From NCBI GenBank assembly GCA_040217175.1, contig JAVJNT010000001.1:124001-188000 (forward strand): a stretch of 64,000 nucleotides of DNA. The letters are read 5' to 3'. Numbering within the stretch: the first letter of the stretch is position 1; each line of letters opens with the position of its first letter. Position numbers and translations under genes: made by a program. This DNA is from Phycisphaerales bacterium. GTDB taxonomy: Bacteria; Planctomycetota; Phycisphaerae; Phycisphaerales; UBA1924. Of this stretch, positions 1-8,753 are shown piece after piece. The notes beneath the pieces are model-generated. The model was not told the origin of the DNA, did no database searches, and saw only the letters and a program-made list of their open reading frames with translations.

Positions 1-503
1 GAAACGAACCTGATAGCCGACGAGCCCGCCAAGGTCGACGCCCAGCTCTTCCGCGATGCGGGCCGACACGCTGCGCGCGGCGATGCGGCGTGGCTGGGTG
101 TGCCCGATAAGCCCGCCCGCGCCCCTACCCAAACCAAGGCAGATCTTGGGTAGCTGGGTGGTCTTGCCCGAGCCGGTCTCGCCGCACACGACGACGACCT
201 GGTGCTCGCGGATCGCCTCCTCGATCTCGGTGCGGGCCGCGAGCACCGGTAGGTCGAGATCGAAGTCGGGCTTCGGGATGGCCTTGACGCGCTCTGCACG
301 GCGATCAATGGAGGCCTCGAGGGCGTTCTGGGCCCTCAGGAGGGCCTCGGATGCGTCCGAGGTGCCTTGGCCACGCGAGATCTCATCCCGCAGGGTGCGC
401 AGCTGGCGACGCAAGCGGCGACGGTCGGCGACCATCGCGTCGTCCAGGCGACGGAGCAGGCCACGGACGCTCCTGAGAATATCTGGCTGGCTGTGACTCA
501 TGC
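1..503 (-). CDS. hrpA: ATP-dependent RNA helicase HrpA-like (DEAH family), N-terminal part only
   Basis: This gene enters from the left edge, so only about 167 N-terminal residues are visible. A charged N-terminal stretch (residues 1-90, rich in Arg and Glu) leads into motif [15 protein letters not shown] at residues 106-119. Motif Ia, [12 protein letters not shown], follows at 134-145, then VGYQVRF at the cut edge. In the DEAH/RHA family this order is typical of HrpA, a cytoplasmic RNA helicase linked to mRNA processing and ribosome rescue. The DEAH box and C-terminal domains lie outside the window. The ATG at 501-503 (complement) is the first start in frame. The gene is divergent from the secreted protein at 671. 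Confidence is high for the helicase family and moderate for HrpA itself. Confidence 0.85.
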
Positions 504-670
504 GGCGAACAATCGTAGTTCGCATTTCGGCGGGGCCCGGACGCGTCGGCTTTGCGCGAAGATCTCCGTCGGATTGGTCCGTGTTCGGCGTTTCTTCTTC
601 CCGCGAACGGGTGGATCGATTACAATGGCCGCGAGAGGGATCACTGGAACAGCTCAGTGGAGGTGCAGCC

Positions 671-1477
671 ATGGTGTGGAAGTACGGGCCCTGCGTGTGC
701 GTGGCAGGACTGGTCGTGTGCCAGTTCGCGGCGGCGCAGCAGCCGATCAACCCGGTCGATCGATCAGCCTCGGCCTCGGCGTTTGCCGACGGCGAGCAGC
801 GCGTTCGCTTCGAGCAGCTCTACCGGACGTTCGATGTTGAGTTTTCCGTGGGCGAGGCTCCGGCCAGCGTCGCCTCGATCGACCTTGATGCCGGGCCGAC
901 GGGTGACCTGAGCTTCGTCGTCGATGCCGTTCTGGACGTGGACGCGACGACCGAGGGCGTGCCAGACGGTCGCGCCACGTCGTTTGCCACCGAAAACCTG
1001 TTGTTCGACGTCGACATCGCCACGCCTTTCACGCTCGCTGCCATCTACGGCCGGTCCGAAGCGGTCGGAGCTGCGGCCAATAGCGGCACCATCCGTCTGA
1101 TCGTCGAAGGCGAGGGCGTCATCGTCCTCGACTCGGGCCAGCGCGTGTCCGAGGTCGTGCTTCGGACCAGCGACAGCGCAACCGGAGAGACGGCGGCCGG
1201 CGACCTCGAGCCCGGGCAGTATCGGCTTCGGGTTGACTTCTCGAGCAACGCGGCGGCGATCGGCGGCGACGCCTCGGCTCACTTCGAGGCGCGGGCGTTC
1301 TTCGCGACGACGTGCCGTGCGGACGTAACGGCGGATGGCACGCTCGACCTGTTCGATTTCCTGGATTACCAGATCCTGTTTACGAACCGCAACCCGCGCG
1401 CCGATTTTACGGGCGACGGCGTATTCGACATCTTCGACTTCCTCAGGTTCATCTCCGCCTTCCAGGACGGGTGCTGA
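671..1477 (+). CDS. Secreted protein with C-terminal dockerin-like repeat pair
   Basis: The product has 268 residues. Residues 1-22 form a signal peptide (short N-region, hydrophobic core, A-A-A-Q end), so it is exported. The middle 190 residues are rich in Asp, Val, Ala and Thr, look like a beta-rich extracellular domain, and match no family I recognise. The last 55 residues hold two copies of an EF-hand/dockerin-like unit ([20 protein letters not shown], then [17 protein letters not shown]) ending in GC. Each unit has the D-x-[DTN]-x-DG calcium-loop pattern. An in-frame ORF extends upstream to 500, but the ATG at 671 is preceded by GGAGGTG at good spacing, so I chose it. A possible -10 box TACAAT lies at 621-626. 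It converges with the PIN/TRAM gene, leaving 1 nt between stops. Confidence 0.8.
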   Translation: MVWKYGPCVCVAGLVVCQFAAAQQPINPVDRSASASAFADGEQRVRFEQLYRTFDVEFSVGEAPASVASIDLDAGPTGDLSFVVDAVLDVDATTEGVPDGRATSFATENLLFDVDIATPFTLAAIYGRSEAVGAAANSGTIRLIVEGEGVIVLDSGQRVSEVVLRTSDSATGETAAGDLEPGQYRLRVDFSSNAAAIGGDASAHFEARAFFATTCRADVTADGTLDLFDFLDYQILFTNRNPRADFTGDGVFDIFDFLRFISAFQDGC

Positions 1478-1478
1478 A

Positions 1479-2714
1479 CTAGCGCCTGGGATTGCGGCCC
1501 GTGCGCGGGCGTGCGGGCGTTCGCGGAGGGGGGCCGAGCCGCCGAGTGGGCTGGGGCGATGCCGGTTCTGGCATTGGCTCGGCATCTTCCGTGGCCTCGA
1601 TGGGCGATTGGGCCTCCGGCGGCGCGCCCGAGCCTTCCTCGTTCACGCGAGCGAACACGAGCCGGCCCGCCGATGTCTGCAGGGTCGAGCGCACCGTCAG
1701 CACGACCCGCTCGCCGATGCAGTCACCGCCATCCTCGGCGACGATCATCGTGCCGTCGTCGAGGTAGCCCACGGCTTGGCCCTGCTGCTCGCCGGCCCGG
1801 AGCAGGTGGACCTCGATCCGCTCGCCCGGCATGACGTTCGATCGCATCGACTGGGCAATGGAATGAAGGTTGAGTACGCGAACGCCGTGGATGCTGGCGG
1901 CGCGCTCGAGGCCGCTGTCGGTCGTGATGATGGTGGCGGGGGTGCGCTGGCCGAGTTCAATAAGAGCCTGGTCGACCTCGGCTGCGTGCTGGGTGACCGA
2001 TTCGACGCTGACCTCGATGGCGCTGGACCGCTGCAACCGGCGGACGGCGTCGAGCCCTGCCCGGCCCCTGGTCCGCTTCATCTTGTCATGGCTGTCGCTC
2101 AGTCGCTGGAGCTCATCGAGCACGAACTGCGCGACGATGAGCCTGCTCTGGAACAGGCCCGTCTCGGCCATCGCGATCACGCGGCCATCGATGAGTGCGC
2201 TCGTGTCGAGCAGCCACGGCTGCGGACCGCGGATCTGCCGGCTGAACTCGACGTAGGGGATCACGAGGCGGAGGTCGTCCTGCGTCTGGAAGACGGTGAC
2301 GATGGCGAGGTAGGCAAGACCAATGCCCAGCAGGATCTTGCCCATGGCCATGAGCTCGGGTAGATCGATGCCCCAGGCCTGCACGACGACGTCGATCACG
2401 GCCCACAAGACCAGCGTGGCGACGGTCGCGAGCACGAGCCCGACGAACACGCTCACGAGCGTTGCGATCTTCTTGCGGGGCGTCAGCAGGTCGACGGCGA
2501 TCGCCGAGGCCGCGATGACGAACGCGGCGATCATCGTGGCCCACCAGTAGAGGCTGGCCAGCGGGGTCTCGTCAGGGTCGCCCTCGATGGGCGGACGCAG
2601 CACGAACAGCAGGGCCACGGTCAGGAAGAGCGCGAAGAACCCCACGCGCACGATCGTGACCAGCAGGAATCGCTGGCGACGCTGGCTCTCAATAGGATCG
2701 ATCGGTGCCGACAT
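1479..2714 (-). CDS. PIN/TRAM domain membrane protein (YacL-like)
   Basis: The product has 411 residues. Four hydrophobic segments in the first 130 residues anchor it in the membrane. A PIN-type nuclease-like domain follows, starting LLDTSALIDGRVI and including LDELQRLSD and a late TTDSGLERAA. A C-terminal TRAM-type segment follows (GQAVGYLDDGTMIVAEDG to the GRLVFARV region), then a Pro/Arg-rich tail. This TM-PIN-TRAM order is that of the YacL family, whose molecular substrate is not settled. The acidic residues expected for metal binding in PIN domains are present. The frame stays open 20 codons further upstream, but MSAPIDPIESQ at 2714 gives the usual start just before the first membrane segment. 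Confidence 0.85.
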   Translation of the reverse strand: MSAPIDPIESQRRQRFLLVTIVRVGFFALFLTVALLFVLRPPIEGDPDETPLASLYWWATMIAAFVIAASAIAVDLLTPRKKIATLVSVFVGLVLATVATLVLWAVIDVVVQAWGIDLPELMAMGKILLGIGLAYLAIVTVFQTQDDLRLVIPYVEFSRQIRGPQPWLLDTSALIDGRVIAMAETGLFQSRLIVAQFVLDELQRLSDSHDKMKRTRGRAGLDAVRRLQRSSAIEVSVESVTQHAAEVDQALIELGQRTPATIITTDSGLERAASIHGVRVLNLHSIAQSMRSNVMPGERIEVHLLRAGEQQGQAVGYLDDGTMIVAEDGGDCIGERVVLTVRSTLQTSAGRLVFARVNEEGSGAPPEAQSPIEATEDAEPMPEPASPQPTRRLGPPPRTPARPRTGRNPRR

Positions 2715-2830
2715 GGGGTCCCCGGGTGCTCGTGCGGCAGGTCGCTCGCGACCGCCATACCCACCATCGACCATACGTTGCCAGCGGCCGCCGTGTTGCC
2801 CGCGGGGCCGGCGGGGGCTTCTCGGGGCCG

Positions 2831-2859
2831 TTGCAATCTGCTACAGCGTCCGGTATCAT
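2831..2859 (+). promoter_or_regulatory. Sigma70-type promoter of the SRP RNA gene
   Basis: TTGCAA at 2831-2836 and TATCAT at 2854-2859 are separated by exactly 17 nt. This is close to the TTGACA/TATAAT consensus. The expected transcription start is near 2866, just before the first stem base of the SRP RNA at 2880. It is the cleanest promoter I see in the window, which fits a highly expressed stable RNA. Confidence 0.6.
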
Positions 2860-2879
2860 CCGCCCGCCCGCACCCCCTC

Positions 2880-2992
2880 TGGTTGGTGGCCGGGCCCGGT
2901 GCGTGGGTGGCCTCGTGAACCGGGTCAGGGCCTGACCGCAGCAGCCCTAAGCGGCGGTTGCCCGGCGCCGCCGGTGTCCTGGCCACCAACCA
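2880..2992 (+). ncRNA. ffs: Signal recognition particle RNA (small bacterial SRP RNA, 4.5S type)
   Basis: This 113-nt RNA pairs with FtsY and Ffh to target nascent membrane proteins. The outer stem is perfect: TGGTTGGTGGCC at 2880-2891 pairs with GGCCACCAACCA at 2981-2992. Further in, GGGTGGCC can pair with GGTTGCCC using wobbles. The conserved core is clear: GTGAACCGGGTCAGG on the 5' side and AGCAGCCCTAAGC on the 3' side, which form the symmetric loop bound by the Ffh M domain. The apical segment between them is GCC-TGAC-CGC rather than the common GCC-GGAA-GGC. TGAC fits the rarer URRC class of SRP tetraloops, although the closing pair would be C-C. A -35/-10 promoter lies directly upstream. 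No clear terminator is visible. Confidence 0.88.
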
Positions 2993-3071
2993 CGGTGGGT
3001 GCCGCAGATGCGTCAAGGGTTCCCCGTCTGCCCGGCCCGGGCCGCACCGCCCGGCGTTCGTTGTCGTATCA

Positions 3072-5597
3072 ATGCGTGTACGGACGATGGATTCTCGTAC
3101 GCCCATGACCACCGAGCGCCCCAACCTCCCGACGCCCACACGCACGCTGCGGCTTGCCAGACTGATCGTCCGCCGACGGAGACTCTCGCACGCCGTGTGG
3201 TTGCTGGAGCGAAGCCTCGTCGTTGCCGGGCTCGCGGCTCTCGTGCTCGTTGTCGTGGCGCGGGGCCTCGGGGATGCGGCATGGGCGACGCCCGCCGTTG
3301 CTGGACTGGTCATCGTGTCCGCGCTCGCTGCAGCCGTGTGGGCCTTGTCGCGGCGCCGCTCAACCGAGAGCGCGGCCGCTGAGGCCGATGCCCACGCGGG
3401 GCTTCGCGATGCGCTCGTAAGCGCCGTCTTGCTCTCGCGTGGCAAGCCCAGCGAAGATCCGGGCTTCTCAGCGCTCGCCGTGTCGCGTGCCGAGTCGGTT
3501 GCGAGCCAGATCAAGCCAACCGAGGTTGTGCCGGTGCGGCTGGGCCGTGGCTCGATCGTCGGTCCGCTGGTCGTCGCGGTTGCTGTTGCGGCGGCCGCCT
3601 TGCTCCCGCCTTGGGGACGACAGCCGATCGCCCAGGAAGCGTCGGTCGTACGAACCGATCCGCAGCAGGTCGAGCAAGCACGGCAGGGCATCGAGGGCCT
3701 GGCCGAGGCGCTGGAGCAGCAAGCCGCCGAGGCAGGGCTCGACGAGCAGGACGAGGCGAGCGATCGCGTGCAGCGAGAGCTCGAACGCCTGCGCGAAATC
3801 GAGGACGAACTTGCCCAAGGATCGCGTGATCCGCAGGAGGCGATGACTGAGGCGGCGGCTGCCGCCACAGAAGCCGCCGAGGCGATTGAGGACGACGCCC
3901 GACGCCGTGAGCTCGCCGACGAGGCACTCCGGGACGCCCTGTCGAGGCTCGAGCAAACCGCCGACGCCGAGCGACTGGCGGAAGACTCGCTGCGCGGCGC
4001 CGCCGAGCGACTGGCGGACGCGATGGAGCGCGGCGACCTGGAACGGGCCGCCGAGGCCGCCGAGGAATTGCGCGAGCGGTCCGAAGATGCCGGCGTCACC
4101 GAAGAGGAACGGCGTGAGGCCGCCGAGCGGCTCCGCGATATGGCCGAGCGCCTCGATCAGCAAGCCGGCCGGGCAGAGCCCACGCCGCCCGCGACCGAGC
4201 AGCAAGACCCAGCGACGCCGCAGGATCCTCGGCAGAGCCAAACGCCGCAACCGGAGCAGTCGCCCGAGCAGGAACCGCAAGATCCCGGTGACTCATCGGC
4301 GCCGCAGCCCGAAGACCGCGATGCGCAGCCGGGCGAGCGGGATCAAGGAATCAACGATCAGCAATCGGATGCCCAGCAGGAGCCGGCGCGCGACGAGCAA
4401 TCCGGCGACCGCGAACGAAGCGAACAACAGGACCAGACCGGTTCCGAGGCCAACTCCGAAGAGCAGCAGCGCGAGCAGGCCCGGCGCGACGCCCAGGACC
4501 AGCAGCAGCGGCTCAGCGAGTCGATCCGCGAGCAGGCCGACGAGATCGAACAGCAGCCCGGCGAGTCACAAGAGCAACCGCAAGAAGGCCAGGAGCAGTC
4601 GCAGGAGCAGGGGCAACCGGAGCCCGGTCAGGGCGAGCGGCAAGGGGCGCAAGATCAACGCGAGCAGGCGGGCGAGCCGTCCGAGTCCGGGCAACGCGAG
4701 TCCGGCCAGACCGAGCCGAGGCAGGCCGAGCCGGGTGGAGAGCAACCCGGAGAGCAACCGCAGCAGCCCAGCCAGGAACCGTCGCAGTCCGAGCAAGGCC
4801 AGTCCGAGCCGGGCCAACAAGAGCCGGGTCAGCAAGAGCAAACGTCTCGAGAACTAACGCCGGGCGCTTCGTCCGATCCATCGCAGACGGGTGACCAGGC
4901 GTCCGAGCAGCGACCGGGCGAGCAACCCGGCGAACAGTCCGGCGAACAGGCCCAGGAACAGGAAGGCGAGCAGGAAGGCCGAGAGCATGGCGAGTCGCAG
5001 GGTGATCAGCGACAAGGCCTGTCCGAACGACTTCGGGACCTTGCCGACCGGCCGCGCGATGCCCAGCGTCAGCAGCAGCAAGCCGAAGACCTGCGGCGTC
5101 GGGCTCGCGAAGCGTTCGACAACATGTCGCCCGAGGAGCAGCAGGAGTTGCTGGACCGCCTGCGTGAGCAGGGACGCCAAGACCCGGAGGGCCAGGAGGG
5201 CATGGCGCCCGGCGGCGAGCCGGGAGACGAGCAGGGCGGACCGGGCGAAGAGCTCGTGCCCGATGACGATCGTCGGCCGGGCGAAGGGCCAGACGACGTC
5301 GATCCCTGGCAGCGCGAACTCATGGACATGACTCGGTCCGAGGCAGGCCAGGACGAGGCCATGCGTACCGTGGCCGAGTGGTTCGGCGAAGGACGTGACG
5401 TACCTGGCGACGGGTCCTCGCCAGCAGCGCAAGACGTGCAGCGAGCCGCGCGAGGCGCCCAAGACGCCATCGAGCGGGAACGCGTGCCGAGGCGTCGCAG
5501 CGAGCTCATTCGCAAGGTGTTCCAGCGGTACGCCGAGCGATTCGGCCAGCAGGCGCCGACGCCCGCCGGCGAGTCCTCAGGCGGTGGTGGCTCGTGA
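3072..5597 (+). CDS. Large membrane-anchored coiled-coil, Q/E/P-rich protein
   Basis: The product has about 841 residues and no family I can name. Two hydrophobic segments at about 47-63 and 73-92 and a third at about 161-178 place the N-terminus in the membrane. Residues about 190-375 are heptad-like and rich in Ala, Glu, Arg and Leu, so probably a long coiled coil. Residues about 375-680 are extreme low complexity (Gln, Glu, Pro, Ser, Gly, Asp), with repeated units such as EQPGEQ and SEPGQQEPGQQEQ. The C-terminal 150 residues are more ordered, with DNMSPEEQQELLDRLREQG and DPWQRELMDM. Starts at 3087 and 3105 are also possible; none has a clear Shine-Dalgarno. It overlaps the VWA gene by 4 nt, so the two are translationally coupled and probably act together at the envelope. 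This function is inferred. Confidence 0.75.
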   Translation: MRVRTMDSRTPMTTERPNLPTPTRTLRLARLIVRRRRLSHAVWLLERSLVVAGLAALVLVVVARGLGDAAWATPAVAGLVIVSALAAAVWALSRRRSTESAAAEADAHAGLRDALVSAVLLSRGKPSEDPGFSALAVSRAESVASQIKPTEVVPVRLGRGSIVGPLVVAVAVAAAALLPPWGRQPIAQEASVVRTDPQQVEQARQGIEGLAEALEQQAAEAGLDEQDEASDRVQRELERLREIEDELAQGSRDPQEAMTEAAAAATEAAEAIEDDARRRELADEALRDALSRLEQTADAERLAEDSLRGAAERLADAMERGDLERAAEAAEELRERSEDAGVTEEERREAAERLRDMAERLDQQAGRAEPTPPATEQQDPATPQDPRQSQTPQPEQSPEQEPQDPGDSSAPQPEDRDAQPGERDQGINDQQSDAQQEPARDEQSGDRERSEQQDQTGSEANSEEQQREQARRDAQDQQQRLSESIREQADEIEQQPGESQEQPQEGQEQSQEQGQPEPGQGERQGAQDQREQAGEPSESGQRESGQTEPRQAEPGGEQPGEQPQQPSQEPSQSEQGQSEPGQQEPGQQEQTSRELTPGASSDPSQTGDQASEQRPGEQPGEQSGEQAQEQEGEQEGREHGESQGDQRQGLSERLRDLADRPRDAQRQQQQAEDLRRRAREAFDNMSPEEQQELLDRLREQGRQDPEGQEGMAPGGEPGDEQGGPGEELVPDDDRRPGEGPDDVDPWQRELMDMTRSEAGQDEAMRTVAEWFGEGRDVPGDGSSPAAQDVQRAARGAQDAIERERVPRRRSELIRKVFQRYAERFGQQAPTPAGESSGGGGS

Positions 5598-8500
5598 GGC
5601 AGTTCGCGTTCGAGAACGCCTGGTGGCTAATGGCGGCGATTGCCGCAGTGCCCCTCGGCGTGATGGCGCTGGCAGCGTTCCGCACCATGACACGCACGCG
5701 GCGGAGCACCGCGGCCATCGCACGGCTCGTGCTCTTCTCGTTGATCGCCGTCGCGCTGGCCGGCATCAGCGGCATTCGCGAGAACGATCGCATGGCCGTC
5801 GTGATCGCCGTCGACGTGTCCGGGTCCGTACTCCGCTACGGCCCATCCGACGACGCGAGCGGCTCGCCCGTGCTGAACGCTCGTCGGTTCATCGAACAAG
5901 CCGGCGAAGACCGCGAGCGCGACGACATGCTGGGGGTGCTTGCTTTCGCCGATCAGCCTGCCCCCGTGCTGTCCCCCTCGTCTGGCCCGGTAGCCGACCG
6001 TGGCCTGCCCGAACTCGGCGAGGCCGGCACCGACATCGCTTCGGCCCTCAACGCGGCGGCCGCGATGATTCCGACCGACGCGGCCGGGCGAATCGTGCTC
6101 ATCACCGATGGCAACGCAACGATCGGCGACGAGCTCGCCGCTGCCGAACGCCTCGCGCGTGCACGCACGCTCGGCGAGGCCGCTCGCGGCGGACTACCGA
6201 TTGACGTGGTGCCCATCGAGTACTTCGTGCGACGCGAGGTGCTCGTCGAGTTCGTTGACGCGCCGCCGCGCGCCGCCAGGGGCTCGGTCACACCAATACG
6301 CGTCGGCCTGCGCGCAACCGCGCCCGCCGCCGGCACGCTCCGACTCCTGCTGAACGGCCGGGACATCGGCCAGGAGCGACGCGTCCTGCTCGACGAAGGG
6401 CGGAGCGTCGAGCTCTTCCAGGTACCTCTGCCCGAAGGACGCATCCATCGATTCGAAGCCGTATTCGAGCCCGAGGAACGCGAGGGCGTCGTGGCCGACA
6501 CGACGCTTGCCAACAACAGCGGCCGGGCCTTTACCATCTCGCCCGGCGACGGAGCCGTGCTTTTCGTTCGCGGCGACGGGACCGCCCAGGGTCAGACACT
6601 GATCGAGACGCTCGAACGCCTGGGCCTGACAATCGAACGCCGCTCGCCCGTAGGCGTCCCAACCGATCTGGTCGAGTTCGAGGCGTACGACCTGGTGTTG
6701 CTGGTCGGCGTCGGCGCGGACGAAGTGCCCCAGGATGCACAGGAAGCACTCGCGACGTTCGTGACCGAGTTGGGCGGCGGATTGATCATGGTGGGCGGCG
6801 ACCGCTCGTTCGGCTCGGGCGGCTGGCGTGGCTCTCCCATAGAGGCAATCCTTCCCGTCCACCTCGACCTCCCGCAGCGTGTCCAGACGCCCGAGGTCGC
6901 CATCGCCATCGTGCTCGACAACTCCGGCAGCATGCGACGCAGCGTGCTCGGCTCGGCGCGGTCGCAGCAGCGCATCGCCAACGAGGCCGCATCGCTGGCC
7001 GTGCTCAACCTGCACGACACCGATCAGGTCGCGGTCATCTCCTTCAACAACTCGACGAACCTGGTCGTACCGATCGGCCCCAACACCGACCCGCGCGATA
7101 CTGCAGCCAAGATCCGGGGCATTCCTTCGGGCGGCGGCACGCGCGTCGGTCCAGCGCTCCGCCTCGCAGCCGACCAGGTTGGTAGCGTCGAAGCCAAGAG
7201 CCGGCACATCATCGTGCTGACCGACGGACTGTCGACCGATGCGCAGGTCCTGCCAGGGTTGGCGTCGCAGATCCACGCGCGAGACATCACGATCAGCACG
7301 ATCGCGGTGGGGGATGCCGCCGACACCGACACCATGAAGCAGGTGGCCGAGGCCGCCGATGGCACGTTCTATAACGTCATCAACCCAAACGTGCTGCCGC
7401 AGGTGTTCCTCAGCGAAGTGCAAGTCACGCGCTCGCCGCTGGTGCGCGAGGGGCAGATCACGCCGGTCTTGCTGCCTTCGCCCTCGCCTGCCACCGTCGG
7501 CCTGGGGACACCACCGCTGCTGGCGGGCATCAACCTGACCCGCGCGAAAGACGATCCGACCATTACGCTTGCGATGGCGACCCGCCAAGGCGAGCCGCTG
7601 CTGGCTCACTGGAATGCCGGGCTGGGCCAGGTCGCGGCGTTCACTTCCGACACCGATCGATGGGCCGAGCGGTGGGTTTCGTGGGCAGGATACGAGCGGT
7701 TCTGGGGCCAGCTCACGCGGGCGATGAGCCGGAACACCGAGGATGCCGGGCTGACCATGCGTGTCAGGCACGACGATGGTCGGCTGACGCTGCAGGTCGA
7801 GGCCTACGACGAGGACGGCGTGCCGATCGATGGCATTGCCGCGACGGGCACGATCTACGACCCCCAGGGCCGGGCGTTCGACGCCGCATTGGGCCAGGTC
7901 GGGCCGGGCACGTACGAAGCATCGCGGGCCATCACGGGCGCCGGCTCGTACGTCGTGGTCGTGCGACCGACGCGCGAGGGGCGGCCGTTGCCGCCGATGC
8001 TCGCTGGCGTTCCTGTCTCTGGTGGCGTCGAGTATCGCAGCCTGTCTTCGAATGCTACTGCCGTGCGCGCGATCGCCGAGGCAACCGGCGGCCGGGTACT
8101 GAGCTTCGCCGACGCAGAGCGCGTCTTCGATCGCGGCGACGTCCGCCCGAGCGAATCGCGCAACCCACTCTGGCAGATCGCGCTTGGTTGGGCCCTGGCC
8201 GTCCTGGTGCTCGACATCGGCACGCGCCGTGTTGCTTGGGATCGGCTGCTCAGCAGCGCGTTCGGGGCCGACTGGCTCCGTGCGACGGCGACGCTCACGT
8301 CGCAGGGTCGCGCCGCCGGCCGATCGATCGGTGCCCTGCGGACCCAGGCTGGTGCGAAAGCCGACGACCGCGTCCGCCGGACGCGGAACGCCGACGTCGA
8401 CGTTTCGGCGACCGCCGCCGATGCACAGCGATCGGCTCACGAGGCTCAGCAGCGCATCCTCCGCGCTCGGGCCGAGCGGCTGGCGGCCCGAGCCAGAGAG

Positions 8501-8632
8501 TCCGCGGCCCCATCTGATCCGAGCGTGCCGACTGAGCCGCGGAAAACGCCGCCGCCCAAGGCCGAGCCCGAGGCCGAAAGCGGGTTGCTCGCAGCCAAGC
8601 GACGGGCGCGGCAGAGGTTCGAGGAAGATTGA
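5594..8632 (+). CDS. Giant VWA-domain membrane protein with GATase1-like module
   Basis: The product has 1012 residues and starts at GTG, overlapping the previous stop as GTGA. Membrane segments lie at about 6-27 and 38-57. A first VWA domain begins with MIDAS motif DVSGS at 74-78. A glutamine-amidotransferase-like module follows, with GGGLIMVGGDRSFGSGGW near 394-411; in this family it normally lacks catalytic function. A second VWA domain has DNSGSM at 442-447 and a later TDGLSTD. The C-terminal third holds a beta-rich region, a last membrane segment near 859-877 and a charged Ala/Arg-rich cytoplasmic tail. The layout is known for planctomycete BatA/BatB-type gene neighbourhoods, usually near MoxR ATPases, though none is visible here. 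The metal-binding VWA domains suggest protein-protein interaction outside the membrane. The gene ends in a bidirectional terminator. Confidence 0.88.
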   Translation: MRQFAFENAWWLMAAIAAVPLGVMALAAFRTMTRTRRSTAAIARLVLFSLIAVALAGISGIRENDRMAVVIAVDVSGSVLRYGPSDDASGSPVLNARRFIEQAGEDRERDDMLGVLAFADQPAPVLSPSSGPVADRGLPELGEAGTDIASALNAAAAMIPTDAAGRIVLITDGNATIGDELAAAERLARARTLGEAARGGLPIDVVPIEYFVRREVLVEFVDAPPRAARGSVTPIRVGLRATAPAAGTLRLLLNGRDIGQERRVLLDEGRSVELFQVPLPEGRIHRFEAVFEPEEREGVVADTTLANNSGRAFTISPGDGAVLFVRGDGTAQGQTLIETLERLGLTIERRSPVGVPTDLVEFEAYDLVLLVGVGADEVPQDAQEALATFVTELGGGLIMVGGDRSFGSGGWRGSPIEAILPVHLDLPQRVQTPEVAIAIVLDNSGSMRRSVLGSARSQQRIANEAASLAVLNLHDTDQVAVISFNNSTNLVVPIGPNTDPRDTAAKIRGIPSGGGTRVGPALRLAADQVGSVEAKSRHIIVLTDGLSTDAQVLPGLASQIHARDITISTIAVGDAADTDTMKQVAEAADGTFYNVINPNVLPQVFLSEVQVTRSPLVREGQITPVLLPSPSPATVGLGTPPLLAGINLTRAKDDPTITLAMATRQGEPLLAHWNAGLGQVAAFTSDTDRWAERWVSWAGYERFWGQLTRAMSRNTEDAGLTMRVRHDDGRLTLQVEAYDEDGVPIDGIAATGTIYDPQGRAFDAALGQVGPGTYEASRAITGAGSYVVVVRPTREGRPLPPMLAGVPVSGGVEYRSLSSNATAVRAIAEATGGRVLSFADAERVFDRGDVRPSESRNPLWQIALGWALAVLVLDIGTRRVAWDRLLSSAFGADWLRATATLTSQGRAAGRSIGALRTQAGAKADDRVRRTRNADVDVSATAADAQRSAHEAQQRILRARAERLAARARESAAPSDPSVPTEPRKTPPPKAEPEAESGLLAAKRRARQRFEED

Positions 8633-8673
8633 CCGACCCGGGCCGTACGCCTCACAACGCGGTCGCACGAAAT

Positions 8674-8703
8674 ACGCCCCGTGGCCTTTCGACCACGGGG
8701 CGT
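8674..8703. terminator. Bidirectional hairpin terminator between convergent genes
   Basis: ACGCCCCGTGG at 8674-8684 and CCACGGGGCGT at 8693-8703 form a perfect 11-bp stem with an 8-nt loop (CCTTTCGA). It lies between the stop of the VWA gene (+) and the stop of the secreted protein gene (-). There is no long T-tract on either side, so termination would depend on stem strength. Confidence 0.7.
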
Positions 8704-8753
8704 GTGTCAATCAGGTACGGCCGACGAGCGGACTCGTCAGCAGAGGGTCGGGC

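Noticed and set aside
4195-4990. Short repeats resembling a CRISPR array
   Set aside because: The repeats are irregular, in frame, and encode Q/E/P-rich protein; there are no equal-length spacers and no cas genes.
6194-8710. 838-residue open frame antisense to the VWA gene
   Set aside because: It is a mirror of a G+C-rich coding region, with no ribosome site or recognisable domain, while the forward frame has two VWA domains.
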